Shown here in pieces: positions 35,240 through 43,455 of a DNA stretch of 64,000 bases. The notes under the pieces are model-generated. The model was not told the DNA's origin and did not search any database. It worked only from the letters and a program-made list of their open reading frames with translations. A program made the translations under genes and the position numbers. The stretch is taken from NCBI RefSeq assembly GCF_001673405.1, contig NZ_LZLV01000099.1, forward strand, positions 40,864 to 104,863, given 5' to 3'. This DNA is from Mycobacterium sp. 1245111.1 (lineage in GTDB: Bacteria > Actinomycetota > Actinomycetes > Mycobacteriales > Mycobacteriaceae). Numbering within the stretch: the stretch's first letter is position 1; each line of letters starts with the position of its first letter.

Positions 35240-36971
35240 TCCATGTGTCGCTCAGCGGTTCGCCACTTTGTCCCTGGTGGTACGCGGATCGCAGCTCCCG
35301 CAGGAAAGTGTCGCGTTGCCATGCCTGCACTTGCTGCATGACCTCATCGGTGAAAAGGCAGCACTTGTCGGTGAGGATGGTCTCGATCAGCTGGCCGGCA
35401 AGCTGTCGCAGCAGCACGATGTTCGCCTCGAACTCCATGGTGAAGTCCGATGATGTCCCCATCATCGTGGTGTGCAACTTCACCATGAAGTTGTGAGCCG
35501 CATACAGGTCGACGAATTGCGCACAGTGGTGGGCATTTTCGACGCCTGCCCATTCGCGGAAGAATCGTTGCATCCGATTGCTCAGCGCGATGAGGCCTTC
35601 GAGGTGCGGCACCACCCCGGGGTCGTCGGCGACACTGGCGAAACGGTTGTTGCTGTACATCATTCCGAGAAAGCCCCAGTAAAACGCGACGTCCCAAATG
35701 ACTTTGGCCGTCATCACCGCGGGCTTGCCCATGAGCTTGTACTGGTTGCAGTAGATGTTGAGCCACATGTCGCCCAGCGACCGAAACAGCGAGTCATTGA
35801 TGCCGGCGCGCCCGACCACGTCTTCGCCGTCGAGTTCGCGGCAGATCATGTCGGTGATCAGCCCGTTGCCGATCGCAACGAGGTCGAGTCCCGAGGAGTA
35901 CAGCGGGTCGAGGAATACAGCCGCATCCCCGGTCAGGCACCAACGGTCTTGCGCGTCATACACTTTGGTCGATCCGTGGCTGTACTTCTTCATTACCCGG
36001 AAGTCCCTGATCAGGTGCTCGCTCTGGCCGAGCACGGCAGCGCACTGCGGCTCGTGGTCAGCCAGCCACGCCTGAGCCCTCTCCAGGGTGTTGAAGTCGT
36101 CGAACGCGTGGAATGCTGGATCCGCCACGATGCCGACACTGGTCGAGCCGGACGCGAGCCTGATCAGCCAGACCCAATAGCCCTCGCCCATCAGATGATT
36201 GGTCGACAGTGCCCGGTCGCCTTCGTGCAGGCGTGCTTGCCAGGCCGGGTCGTCACTCCACTTGCCGATGTCGATCTCGGTCGCCACCCGCAGCCACACG
36301 GCATTGCAGTGGTGCTCGTTGGTCCGTTTCAAGTCCAGCTGCCGAGACAGCGCCCGGTTACGGCCCGAGGCGTCGACCACCCAATGTGCCGTGGTTGTCG
36401 TCTTCTTGGTGCCACGCTGAACCCGGAGGGTGTGAGGACATCCGTCGGCGCCCATGTCGACGGACGTGACCCGCCCTGCGAGTATCTCGACGCCTTCGGA
36501 ATTGCAGCGACGGGTCAGCTCGTTCTCCAGCCGGCCTCGGTCGATCTGGTAGGTGACCTGCGGGGTGAACGAGGAGCTGCCGAGTTCCATGCGCTGGCTG
36601 ATGTCGGTGTTTTCGCCGTGGCTGAAAAACATGCGCAGTCCCATCTTCCGGATCTGCGCGGTATTGAGGTGGTCGGCCAACTCGAGGCGGTCTCGCAAAT
36701 ATTCCGCGGAGATTTCCACCGTCGATTCGCCGACAGTGTGTGTGACTTCCGGTAAAGGGTGCTCACGAGGCTCGATGACGACCACCCGGATTCCTGGTCG
36801 GGCGCGACGCAGCTCCAGCGCCAAGGTGAGAGCGGCGACTCCCCCGCCGGCGATCGCCACATCGTGATCCGACTGAACGCTGCCGCCCTCGGCCAGCCGG
36901 GATTTGATCTTGCGCGCCAGCGAGGCGCGCCCCTCAGGGCTCAGATGTGCCAGCTGTGTGTGCACGTCCAC
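35205..36971 (-). CDS. FAD-dependent oxidoreductase of the tryptophan-halogenase superfamily
   Basis: A 588-residue flavoprotein from GTG 36971 (GGGAGGGA upstream). The FAD loop AGGGVAALT (41-49), GEST (81-84) and CLTGDAAVFLDPLYSSG (345 on) are typical of flavin-dependent halogenases and related monooxygenases. The halogenase WxWxIP signature appears as WVWLIR (266-271), with Arg in place of Pro. The first 25 residues (LSPEGRASLARKI) resemble the lead helix of carrier-protein-interacting enzymes. It could halogenate or hydroxylate the ACP-bound polyketide. A 35-base overlap with the PKS gene shows they act together. Needs a flavin reductase from elsewhere. Confidence 0.8.
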   Translation of the reverse strand: MDVHTQLAHLSPEGRASLARKIKSRLAEGGSVQSDHDVAIAGGGVAALTLALELRRARPGIRVVVIEPREHPLPEVTHTVGESTVEISAEYLRDRLELADHLNTAQIRKMGLRMFFSHGENTDISQRMELGSSSFTPQVTYQIDRGRLENELTRRCNSEGVEILAGRVTSVDMGADGCPHTLRVQRGTKKTTTTAHWVVDASGRNRALSRQLDLKRTNEHHCNAVWLRVATEIDIGKWSDDPAWQARLHEGDRALSTNHLMGEGYWVWLIRLASGSTSVGIVADPAFHAFDDFNTLERAQAWLADHEPQCAAVLGQSEHLIRDFRVMKKYSHGSTKVYDAQDRWCLTGDAAVFLDPLYSSGLDLVAIGNGLITDMICRELDGEDVVGRAGINDSLFRSLGDMWLNIYCNQYKLMGKPAVMTAKVIWDVAFYWGFLGMMYSNNRFASVADDPGVVPHLEGLIALSNRMQRFFREWAGVENAHHCAQFVDLYAAHNFMVKLHTTMMGTSSDFTMEFEANIVLLRQLAGQLIETILTDKCCLFTDEVMQQVQAWQRDTFLRELRSAYHQGQSGEPLSDTWIVRDATQLEYT

Positions 36972-37003
36972 AAGTCCCTCCCGCCGCTCGGATAGGACAG
37001 TTA

Positions 37004-37016
37004 CTTAATATTTAAG
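37004..37016. promoter_or_regulatory. AT-rich inverted repeat in the antiporter/flavoenzyme divergent promoter
   Basis: CTTAA and TTAAG arms flank TAT in the only strongly AT-rich stretch of this region. The 114-base gap separates the leftward biosynthetic operon from the rightward antiporter, so one site could regulate both. The arms are short; assignment is tentative. Confidence 0.3.
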
Positions 37017-37085
37017 AAAGCTACACTAACCTACAGGTCTGGCAACCGGAGATCCCGAGAGTCCGGCGAACCCGAGGACGCATTC

Positions 37086-38378
37086 ATGCCTTCAGCCACG
37101 GCGGTCCACTACTTGCTGGAACTTGCCGTCATTCTCATCGCCTGCCGCATGACCGGCATCGCGGTGCAGCGGCTGGGCCAGGCGCCCGTCGTCGGCGAAA
37201 TGATCGCCGGCGTCTTGCTGGGACCCTCGCTGTTGGGTCGGGTCTGGCCAGATGTCCAGCAGCACCTTTTTCCTCCGGGACCGGCGAACGTCGTGCTCTA
37301 TACGACAGCCCAAATCGGCCTGGTGCTCTACATGTTCCTGATCGGTCTCAACTTCGACGTGAACCTCATCAAGCATCGCGTCGGCACCGCGGCGGCCGTG
37401 TCGGCAGCGGGCATCCTCGCGCCGCTCACCTTAGGGGCGCTGATCGCGGCGCCATTGCTGTCCGCCGGAATTTACTTCGACACGAGCGTCACCGCCGTTA
37501 TGGCCATGATGTTCCTCGGCGCATCGATCGCGACCACCGCCTTCCCCATGCTTGCCCGCATCATCTACGAAAAAGGTTTGGCGGGAACGCCGTTGGGCAC
37601 GCTGGCCCTGGCCTGCGGCGCGGCCGACGATGCGTTCTCGTGGTGCATGCTGGCCACCGTGCTGGCCATTCACCGCGGCAACGCTGTGGTGGCCGTCGTC
37701 GCCATTGTCGGCGCAATTCTGTACACGGTGCTGCTTCTGAGTCTGGGACGCAGGGCGTTTCGCGTACTCGCCACGATGTCCGAGCGACGGCACGCGGTCT
37801 CACCGGGAGTGCTGAGCACGGTGTTGATCCTGCTGATGGGCTGCGCCTGGTTCACCGACACCATCGGTATTTACGCCATTTTCGGTGCTTTCATCCTTGG
37901 CGTCGCGATGCCGGACGGTTTCTTCGCCGAACGATTGACCATGCACCTCGAGCCACTCGTCACGACGTTTCTGCTGCCGTTGTTCTTCGTCTACTCGGGG
38001 CTGAACACGCAAATCGGCTTGGTGAATACTCCCCGGCTGTGGGCGGTGACCCTCGGAATCCTCGCAATCTCGATCGCCGGCAAGGGCATCGCGTGCGCGA
38101 TCGCAGCACGGCTCAGAAAGGTTCCACTACGGGAATCGGTCGCGCTGGGCGGACTGATGAACGCCCGCGGGCTCATCGAGTTGATTCTGCTCAATATCGG
38201 ACTTCAAGCGGGGATCATCACCCCGACGCTATTCACCATGCTCGTGTTGGTCGCCGTGGTGACCACACTGATGGCCAGCCCGATTTTCGAGTGGGCCTAC
38301 GGGCGGCATCGCGATCGCGCGATCGACAGCGCGCTCCGGCCGGCGCAAGAGGGCAGTGCCGCTGCCGCGGTGACCTGA
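37086..38378 (+). CDS. CPA2 family cation/proton antiporter
   Basis: A 430-residue membrane protein with 12 or 13 hydrophobic helices. The GEMIAGVLLGPSLLG segment and the paired acidic residues in ACGAADDAFSW identify the CPA2 (KefB/NapA-like) Na+ or K+/H+ exchange family. There is no C-terminal RCK/TrkA-N nucleotide-binding domain. It is transcribed divergently from the PKS operon. Antiporters of this type occur in some natural-product clusters, so a self-protection or product-efflux role is possible, but a housekeeping role is not excluded. Confidence 0.88.
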   Translation: MPSATAVHYLLELAVILIACRMTGIAVQRLGQAPVVGEMIAGVLLGPSLLGRVWPDVQQHLFPPGPANVVLYTTAQIGLVLYMFLIGLNFDVNLIKHRVGTAAAVSAAGILAPLTLGALIAAPLLSAGIYFDTSVTAVMAMMFLGASIATTAFPMLARIIYEKGLAGTPLGTLALACGAADDAFSWCMLATVLAIHRGNAVVAVVAIVGAILYTVLLLSLGRRAFRVLATMSERRHAVSPGVLSTVLILLMGCAWFTDTIGIYAIFGAFILGVAMPDGFFAERLTMHLEPLVTTFLLPLFFVYSGLNTQIGLVNTPRLWAVTLGILAISIAGKGIACAIAARLRKVPLRESVALGGLMNARGLIELILLNIGLQAGIITPTLFTMLVLVAVVTTLMASPIFEWAYGRHRDRAIDSALRPAQEGSAAAAVT

Positions 38379-38591
38379 CGTAGAGGATGATGCCCCGTGC
38401 CCGCCCTCACCGTCGCGAATCTGCACGTGGTGTTGAGCAATGCGCTGTGCGCTGTTAGCTCTGCGCGATGTGGGGGGCTTATCTATGCCGAGGGAATCAC
38501 TTCGGTGCCCGGGTGATGGGGAGCGGCGTGGGTACGGTGTCCTAGTGCTCGACATCCAAGCCCGTCGCAGACAAGTGATGCTGCGATTGTG

Positions 38592-39161
38592 ATGGCCGGT
38601 GTCCCATCCTTTGCCCGAGCGCGCGAGCTGTATCTGGCTCACGACGGTTCGAGGTTCTACATGTCGCGCAACGACGTCGAACACGAATACCTCAGTTACG
38701 GTGTCCCACCCGAAGTCGAAGAGCAATGGCGTCGAGAATTGGTGGCCTTAAAGATCGCGAAGCTGAGTCAACCCGGCAACTGGATGACGATGAATTACCT
38801 GTGCCACCACAACGACACCGGATACCTCAATGAAGCCATCGCCGCTGAACCGCTCGGGGAACCATGGCAGCGCGTCTCCTATCTCGAGCTGTTACTCGAA
38901 TACATCGAGCGATGCGCACCTTTCTACCCGGTCGACATACTCCGAACTGCGATCGACACCGCGATCATCAGGATCGAGCAGCTCGACTTCGCCGGCGTTC
39001 CGGTCGAACCTCAGTTACGCGGGCGCGTACGCAAACTCATCGACGATGCCGAGTTGATACAGGCAAGAATCGAACGCGTTTACGGGTCGCGACGACGCGG
39101 ATTCAAGCACTGGTGGCGACAGCACGTAATCCCTACTCGATCGGGAATCCGCGGCGAGTAG
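38592..39161 (+). CDS. Hypothetical protein, no recognised family
   Basis: A 189-residue protein from ATG 38592 (a GTG codon lies just before it). It is soluble, has no signal peptide, and ends with a strongly basic aromatic tail (RRRGFKHWWRQHVIP). Codon usage is mycobacterial but the 213-base gap before it shows no clear promoter. An aromatic- and Glu-rich middle (SYLELLLEYIERCAPF) suggests helices. No function can be assigned. Confidence 0.6.
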   Translation: MAGVPSFARARELYLAHDGSRFYMSRNDVEHEYLSYGVPPEVEEQWRRELVALKIAKLSQPGNWMTMNYLCHHNDTGYLNEAIAAEPLGEPWQRVSYLELLLEYIERCAPFYPVDILRTAIDTAIIRIEQLDFAGVPVEPQLRGRVRKLIDDAELIQARIERVYGSRRRGFKHWWRQHVIPTRSGIRGE

Positions 39162-39340
39162 GCGACCGTTACTCTCATACCCCGCGGTCGCGGCCGGCGG
39201 CGAACCAGCCGGTGAATGGCGAGCACTGACCTTCCGAGGGTGGGATGCTGTCGGTCGCTTGGCCGACAGGCCGATGAACGCGAAGTGAACTGAAACCGCA
39301 AGCGACGATGCCGTGACAACATCCAAATACCCTTAGCCGC

Positions 39341-39847
39341 ATGCAATTCGGCAGCGCGAGAAGCCTCGCTGTGGTCATCGCGGCGGTCGCCGTACTGCTC
39401 GCATCGTGCAACATGTCTCGAACGACGTCGGCACCGGCTGGGATAGGGCGAGAAGTCTTCGATGGACAATTTGCGTTCGTGGTCACCCACGTCGAGACCT
39501 CGCCCACCTTCGATCACACACGCGCCCAGGGCGTGTATCTAGTCGTGTCGATGGCGGTCAGGAACGTCGGCAAAGATCCGCAGTTTTTCGTGTGGGGCGC
39601 TCAGCAGTTGAAGGACAGCACGGGGCGGATGTATTCAGCGCGTTTCATGGACCCGCCGCGGATCGGTGACGTCGGCGACAGCATCGACCCAGGCCTTCAG
39701 GTGAGCGTCAGGCTGGCGTTCGACGTGCCCGACGCGAGATCGACCGAGATCGTGCTGCACGATTCGCCATCCTCAGGCGGAGTGGCGGTCAAACTGAAGC
39801 GGCCGGAGCCCGCATCGCCGCCTCAAGGCGGCTCCTCGTCGGGCTGA
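39341..39847 (+). CDS. Putative lipoprotein with DUF4352-like domain
   Basis: A 168-residue protein. A signal peptide ends in LLASC with Cys23 as lipidation site. The remainder (FAFVVTHVETSP, VYLVVSMAVRNVGKDPQFF, SVRLAFDVPD) has the beta-sandwich rhythm of the telokin-like DUF4352/Mpr family. The last nine bases of its coding sequence overlap the 3' end of a tRNA-Pro gene on the other strand. Role unknown; extracytoplasmic binding or adhesion is typical for the fold. Confidence 0.75.
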   Translation: MQFGSARSLAVVIAAVAVLLASCNMSRTTSAPAGIGREVFDGQFAFVVTHVETSPTFDHTRAQGVYLVVSMAVRNVGKDPQFFVWGAQQLKDSTGRMYSARFMDPPRIGDVGDSIDPGLQVSVRLAFDVPDARSTEIVLHDSPSSGGVAVKLKRPEPASPPQGGSSSG

Positions 39848-39912
39848 CAGGATTTGAACCTGCGACCACTTGACCCCCAGTCAAGTGCGCTACCAAACTG
39901 CGCCACAGCCCG
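39839..39912 (-). tRNA. tRNA-Pro (anticodon GGG)
   Basis: The minus strand folds into a standard cloverleaf. Acceptor arms are CGGGCTG and CAGCCCG, with a discriminator A. The T-arm carries GGTTCAAATCC, and the anticodon stem CTTGA/TCAAG encloses CTGGGGG, giving anticodon GGG. The CCA end is not encoded. Confidence 0.95.
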
Positions 39913-39974
39913 TTGCCGCCGAATCGGCAGCAGGGAGAAAGCCTACAGCAGGGTGCGGCGCTCGCCCGAACCCA

Positions 39975-40448
39975 ATGCGACGTGGCACGATCGCGTGGGT
40001 GGCCAGCAGATCCAACGGCGATCAACACCTGCGCGACCTCGCGCGTCTGCGCCGGGTCCGGGATCGCATCGACCGCGAGTACGCCAACCCGCTGGACGTC
40101 GAGGCACTGGCCCGCGACGCGAACATGTCCGCCGGCCACCTCAGCCGTCAATTCAAGATCGCCTACGGCGAGTCCCCGTACTCCTACTTGATGACGCGCC
40201 GCATCGAGCGCGCGATGGCGCTGCTGCGGCGCGGCGATGTCAGCGTGACCGAGGTCTGCTTCGCCGTCGGATGCTCATCGCTGGGCACCTTCAGCACCCG
40301 GTTCACCGAGCTGGTCGGCGTGCCACCCAGCCTGTACCGCGATCAGACGGCACACCTCGACGCGGGCCTGCCCTCATGCATAGAAAAGCAGGCCACCAAA
40401 CCGATCAGGAATCGAGAAGCGCCCGCCACCTCACTGCACCTAGCGTGA
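39975..40448 (+). CDS. AraC family transcriptional regulator (short, DNA-binding domain)
   Basis: About 157 residues from ATG 39975; GTG 39999 is an alternative giving a protein beginning near ASRSNGDQ. Upstream extension would run into the tRNA gene. Nearly the whole protein is the double helix-turn-helix AraC domain: DVEALARDANMSAGHLSRQF and SVTEVCFAVGCSSLGTFSTR. There is no ligand-binding domain. It is followed directly by, and possibly overlaps, the glyoxalase-fold gene, an arrangement I recall as common in mycobacteria; the VOC protein may act as its sensor or target. Confidence 0.85.
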   Translation: MRRGTIAWVASRSNGDQHLRDLARLRRVRDRIDREYANPLDVEALARDANMSAGHLSRQFKIAYGESPYSYLMTRRIERAMALLRRGDVSVTEVCFAVGCSSLGTFSTRFTELVGVPPSLYRDQTAHLDAGLPSCIEKQATKPIRNREAPATSLHLA

Positions 40449-40453
40449 CCGTC

Positions 40454-40864
40454 ATGGACATCACCATTCACTCGAGCATGCTCCCCCACGACGATCCCGA
40501 CGAATCGCTGGCGTTCTACCGCGACACCCTCGGCTTCGAGGTCCGCCTTGACGTCGGAAAGGGCGCGATGCGCTGGATCACGGTCGGTCCGCCAAATCAG
40601 CCTGACACGTCAATCGTTTTGAGCCCGCCGACGGCCAACCCGGGCATCACCGACGACGAGCGACGGACCATCGCCGAGATGATGGCCAAGGGCACCTACG
40701 CGATGATCGTCTTGGCCACAAAGGATCTCGACGACACGTTCGAACGGCTACAGGCCGGCAACGCCGACATCGTTCAGGAGCCCACCGAGCAGCCGTACGG
40801 AATTCGCGACTGCGCCGTGCGTGATCCCGCGGGCACCATGATCCGCATACAGGAACTGGCCTAA
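40454..40864 (+). CDS. VOC (glyoxalase/bleomycin-resistance fold) family protein
   Basis: A 136-residue single VOC domain from ATG 40454; GTG 40445 in the same frame overlaps the AraC stop (GTGA) and may be the coupled start. Two beta-alpha-beta-beta-beta repeats are visible (SLAFYRDTLGFEVRLDVG and DCAVRDPAGTMIRIQE). Members isomerise, cleave or sequester small molecules at a metal centre; the exact activity is not predictable. Its stop overlaps that of the convergent dehydrogenase (CTAA at 40861-40864). Confidence 0.85.
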   Translation: MDITIHSSMLPHDDPDESLAFYRDTLGFEVRLDVGKGAMRWITVGPPNQPDTSIVLSPPTANPGITDDERRTIAEMMAKGTYAMIVLATKDLDDTFERLQAGNADIVQEPTEQPYGIRDCAVRDPAGTMIRIQELA

Positions 40865-41877
40865 GTCGTCGGCTCGCTCAATTTCACCAGCATCTTGCCG
40901 ATATTGGCCCCGGTGAACAAGCCGTTGAGGGCGTCGACGCATGATTCGATGCCCTCAAACACGGTCTGGCGGGCGTTGATTCGGCCCTCGTGCCCCCACT
41001 TGCGGAGCGCCGCCGAGGCCTCCTCGAAGCGGCCCCACTGATCGAGCGCGTTGAACCCCTGCATCGTCGCGGTTTTGGACAGCAGGTTGACGTAGTTGGC
41101 CGGGCCCGGGTGGTCGCCGGTGAGGTAGCTGGAGATGATGCCGCACAACACAACTCGTGCGTTCATCGCGAGCCGGCCCAGCACCGCGTCGAGGATGGGG
41201 CCGCCGACGTTGTCGAAGTACACGTTGACCCGCTGAGGGCAGTGCTGTTTGAGCGCCGCCTCCAAGTCGTCGTTCTTGTAGTCGATGCACGCGTCAAAAC
41301 CGAAGTCCTCGACCACAGCTCGGCACTTCTCCGGCCCGCCGGCGATGCCCACCACTCGTGCGCCGGCGATCTTGGCGATCTGCCCCGCGATCGAGCCGGT
41401 GGCGCCGGCGGCCGCCGACACCACCACCGTGTCGCCGGCCTGGGGCTTGCCGACATCGGTCATCCCGATGTACGCCGTCGCACCCGTCGGGCCGTAGACC
41501 GACATGATCGCGAGTTGATCGCTCTCCCCGGGAATCGGCGTACTGAACACGTCGTCGCGGATGATCACGTATTCCTGGAAGCCGGTGAGCGTGGTGATCA
41601 CATCGCCGACCTGGTACGCGTCGCACCGCGATGACACGACCTCGCCGATGCCGGCGGCGCGAATGACCTCGCCCAACTGCACCGGCGGCAGGTAGCCCGG
41701 CTGGTCGTTGAGCCAGGTCCGCACTGCGGCGTCCAGTCCGATGTACGTGGTGCGGACCAGCGCCTCACCCTCGGCGGGCTCGGGCGCCGGGGTGGTCACC
41801 AGTTCGGTGTCCTCGGGCTGGACGAGACCACTCGGGCGGCGACGCAGCAGGATCTGGCGGTTGGCTAAATCGGGCAC
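40861..41877 (-). CDS. NADP-dependent medium-chain dehydrogenase/reductase (zinc-independent)
   Basis: About 338 residues from GTG 41877; the open frame extends to 42024 but that part is implausible. It resembles the leukotriene B4 12-hydroxydehydrogenase / curcumin reductase group: AVRTWLNDQPGYLPPVQLGE, the nucleotide loop SAAAGATGSIAGQIAKI, and DNVGGPILD. No structural zinc cysteines are seen. These enzymes reduce alpha,beta-unsaturated ketones and aldehydes using NADPH. Convergent with the VOC gene. Confidence 0.88.
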   Translation of the reverse strand: MPDLANRQILLRRRPSGLVQPEDTELVTTPAPEPAEGEALVRTTYIGLDAAVRTWLNDQPGYLPPVQLGEVIRAAGIGEVVSSRCDAYQVGDVITTLTGFQEYVIIRDDVFSTPIPGESDQLAIMSVYGPTGATAYIGMTDVGKPQAGDTVVVSAAAGATGSIAGQIAKIAGARVVGIAGGPEKCRAVVEDFGFDACIDYKNDDLEAALKQHCPQRVNVYFDNVGGPILDAVLGRLAMNARVVLCGIISSYLTGDHPGPANYVNLLSKTATMQGFNALDQWGRFEEASAALRKWGHEGRINARQTVFEGIESCVDALNGLFTGANIGKMLVKLSEPTT

Positions 41878-41941
41878 GATGCAGAAACTACCGAATGCGA
41901 ATGCCCTATCCGGAGTGATCTTGGTATGCGAGCATCGACAG

Positions 41942-42625
41942 ATGAAATCCGAGGATGATCCGGAAGCCCGCATCCGGGAACTGGAGCAGCCGCTGGCCGA
42001 TGCCGCCCGCGCCTCCGAGGCCACCGCGAATCCGTCACCCGGGAAGTGGGCGCCGCCATCCGGTCCGCCGATGCCGCCGCCGGTGATGCCTTACAGCGGC
42101 TCGTATCAGAGCCCGCCGATCGGAACACGTCGACAGGGCCGAGGTCTGTGGATCTTCCTCGCGCTGTTCGTCATTGGCATGATCGCGCTGCCGATTGCGA
42201 TCTTCCTGTTCAGCGCCCACCAGGTGACCCACGGCGGACTCACCACTTTGTTCCCCACCCCGAGCATTTCACCGATGAGCCCAACGCCGTCCAGGGTCGT
42301 GCCGAGTACGACGGCGATGGCGCCAGCGTCGCCGCCGAGCTCAGCGACGACCGCGCCGGCGGGTGAGAACATCACTGTCTCCGGCATCAACGAAGTGCGC
42401 ACCATCGCCTGCAATGGGGGCACGGTCAACGTCAGCGGCATCACCAACAACGTCACGATCACCGGGCACTGCGCCAGCGTGAGTGCATCCGGCATCCAGA
42501 ACCAAGTCACGGTCGACAGCGCCGACAATATCCAAGCCTCCGGCTCCGGCAACCACATCACCTATCACAGTGGTTCGCCGAAGGTCGGGAACTCCGGTTT
42601 CGACAACGTCGTGCAAAAGGGCTGA
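41942..42625 (+). CDS. DUF3060 membrane protein
   Basis: A 227-residue protein from ATG 41942; the longer open frame to 41708 is antisense to the dehydrogenase. It has a cytoplasmic Pro-rich N-terminus (about 1-75), one transmembrane helix (LWIFLALFVIGMIALPIAIF) and a Ser/Thr/Pro linker. The DUF3060 domain follows (ITVSGINEVRTIACNGGTVN, repeated N-V-x-I-x-G turns of a short beta-helix with two Cys). DUF3060 proteins are surface-exposed mycobacterial proteins of unknown function. Confidence 0.8.
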   Translation: MKSEDDPEARIRELEQPLADAARASEATANPSPGKWAPPSGPPMPPPVMPYSGSYQSPPIGTRRQGRGLWIFLALFVIGMIALPIAIFLFSAHQVTHGGLTTLFPTPSISPMSPTPSRVVPSTTAMAPASPPSSATTAPAGENITVSGINEVRTIACNGGTVNVSGITNNVTITGHCASVSASGIQNQVTVDSADNIQASGSGNHITYHSGSPKVGNSGFDNVVQKG

Positions 42626-42629
42626 GGCT

Positions 42630-43412
42630 CTAGACCGCCAGAAGCCGGTAAAGCCCGATCAGTCCGACGACGACGATCGTGGCGCGCAGCGCATTCGGCG
42701 ACAGCCGCCGACCGTAGTGCGCGCCCAGCCAGCCACCGATCAGTGAACCCAGCGCGATCAGACCGGCGGCCAGCCAGCTGATCCTGTGAAATGCCACAAG
42801 TGTATAAGCCAGTGCCGCAACGATATTGACGAGTAACGCCAGCAGGTTCTTGGCAGCGTTGGTGCGTTGAACCGATTCTGGCAGCAGCGCGCCCATGGCG
42901 CCGACAAGCATGATCCCTTGTGCCGCAGTGAAATAACCGCCGTAGACACCGATGGCGAACGTGCTGGCAACTAATGCCGCCATCTTGCGGGGTGATACGT
43001 CGTCGGCGTCGCGGCCGGCACTCTCGGCCCGCCGCCGTGCCCAGGTTTGAATCCGCGGCCCGGCCACCACCAGAGCCAGCGCCGCGACCAGCAGCACGGG
43101 CACCACGTGAGCGAACACCTTGTCCGGCAGATGCAGCAGCAACCAGGCCCCGAGAGCGGCGCCAAGGACCGATGCCGGGATCTGCCAGCGCAGCCGGTCC
43201 CACTGGCCGCCCAGTTCGCGGCGATAGCCCCACGTTCCCGACGCGCTGCCCGCGACCAGACCGACGGCATTCGACATCGTCGACGTGACCGGCGGATAGC
43301 CCATCGCGACCAGCGTCGGGAACGTGATCAAGGTGCCGGACCCGACCACGGCGTTGATCGCGCCCGCGGCCAGGCCGGCGACGACGATCAGGATCGCGTG
43401 AGTCAGGGACAC
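42630..43412 (-). CDS. TauE/SafE family sulfite exporter-like permease
   Basis: A 260-residue membrane protein with about eight hydrophobic helices. It carries the family's N-terminal GAINAVVGSGTLITFPTLVA and a repeat of it in the second half (LVGAMGALLP region). TauE/SafE proteins export sulfite, sulfoacetate or other organic anions. It converges on the DUF3060 gene (4-base gap) and is separated by 43 bases from der downstream of it. Confidence 0.85.
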   Translation of the reverse strand: MSLTHAILIVVAGLAAGAINAVVGSGTLITFPTLVAMGYPPVTSTMSNAVGLVAGSASGTWGYRRELGGQWDRLRWQIPASVLGAALGAWLLLHLPDKVFAHVVPVLLVAALALVVAGPRIQTWARRRAESAGRDADDVSPRKMAALVASTFAIGVYGGYFTAAQGIMLVGAMGALLPESVQRTNAAKNLLALLVNIVAALAYTLVAFHRISWLAAGLIALGSLIGGWLGAHYGRRLSPNALRATIVVVGLIGLYRLLAV

Positions 43413-43455
43413 CGAAACGACGGTAGCTGGCCCACCGTCGTCGATTGCGTCACAC

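Noticed and set aside
35472..36755. 427-codon plus-strand frame opposite the flavoenzyme
   Set aside because: The minus-strand protein has clear FAD motifs and expected composition; the opposite frame has none.
37016..37040. Possible IdeR iron box near the antiporter promoter
   Set aside because: Only the CTAACCTA half matches the consensus; the other half agrees at about 4 of 10 positions, too weak to claim iron control.
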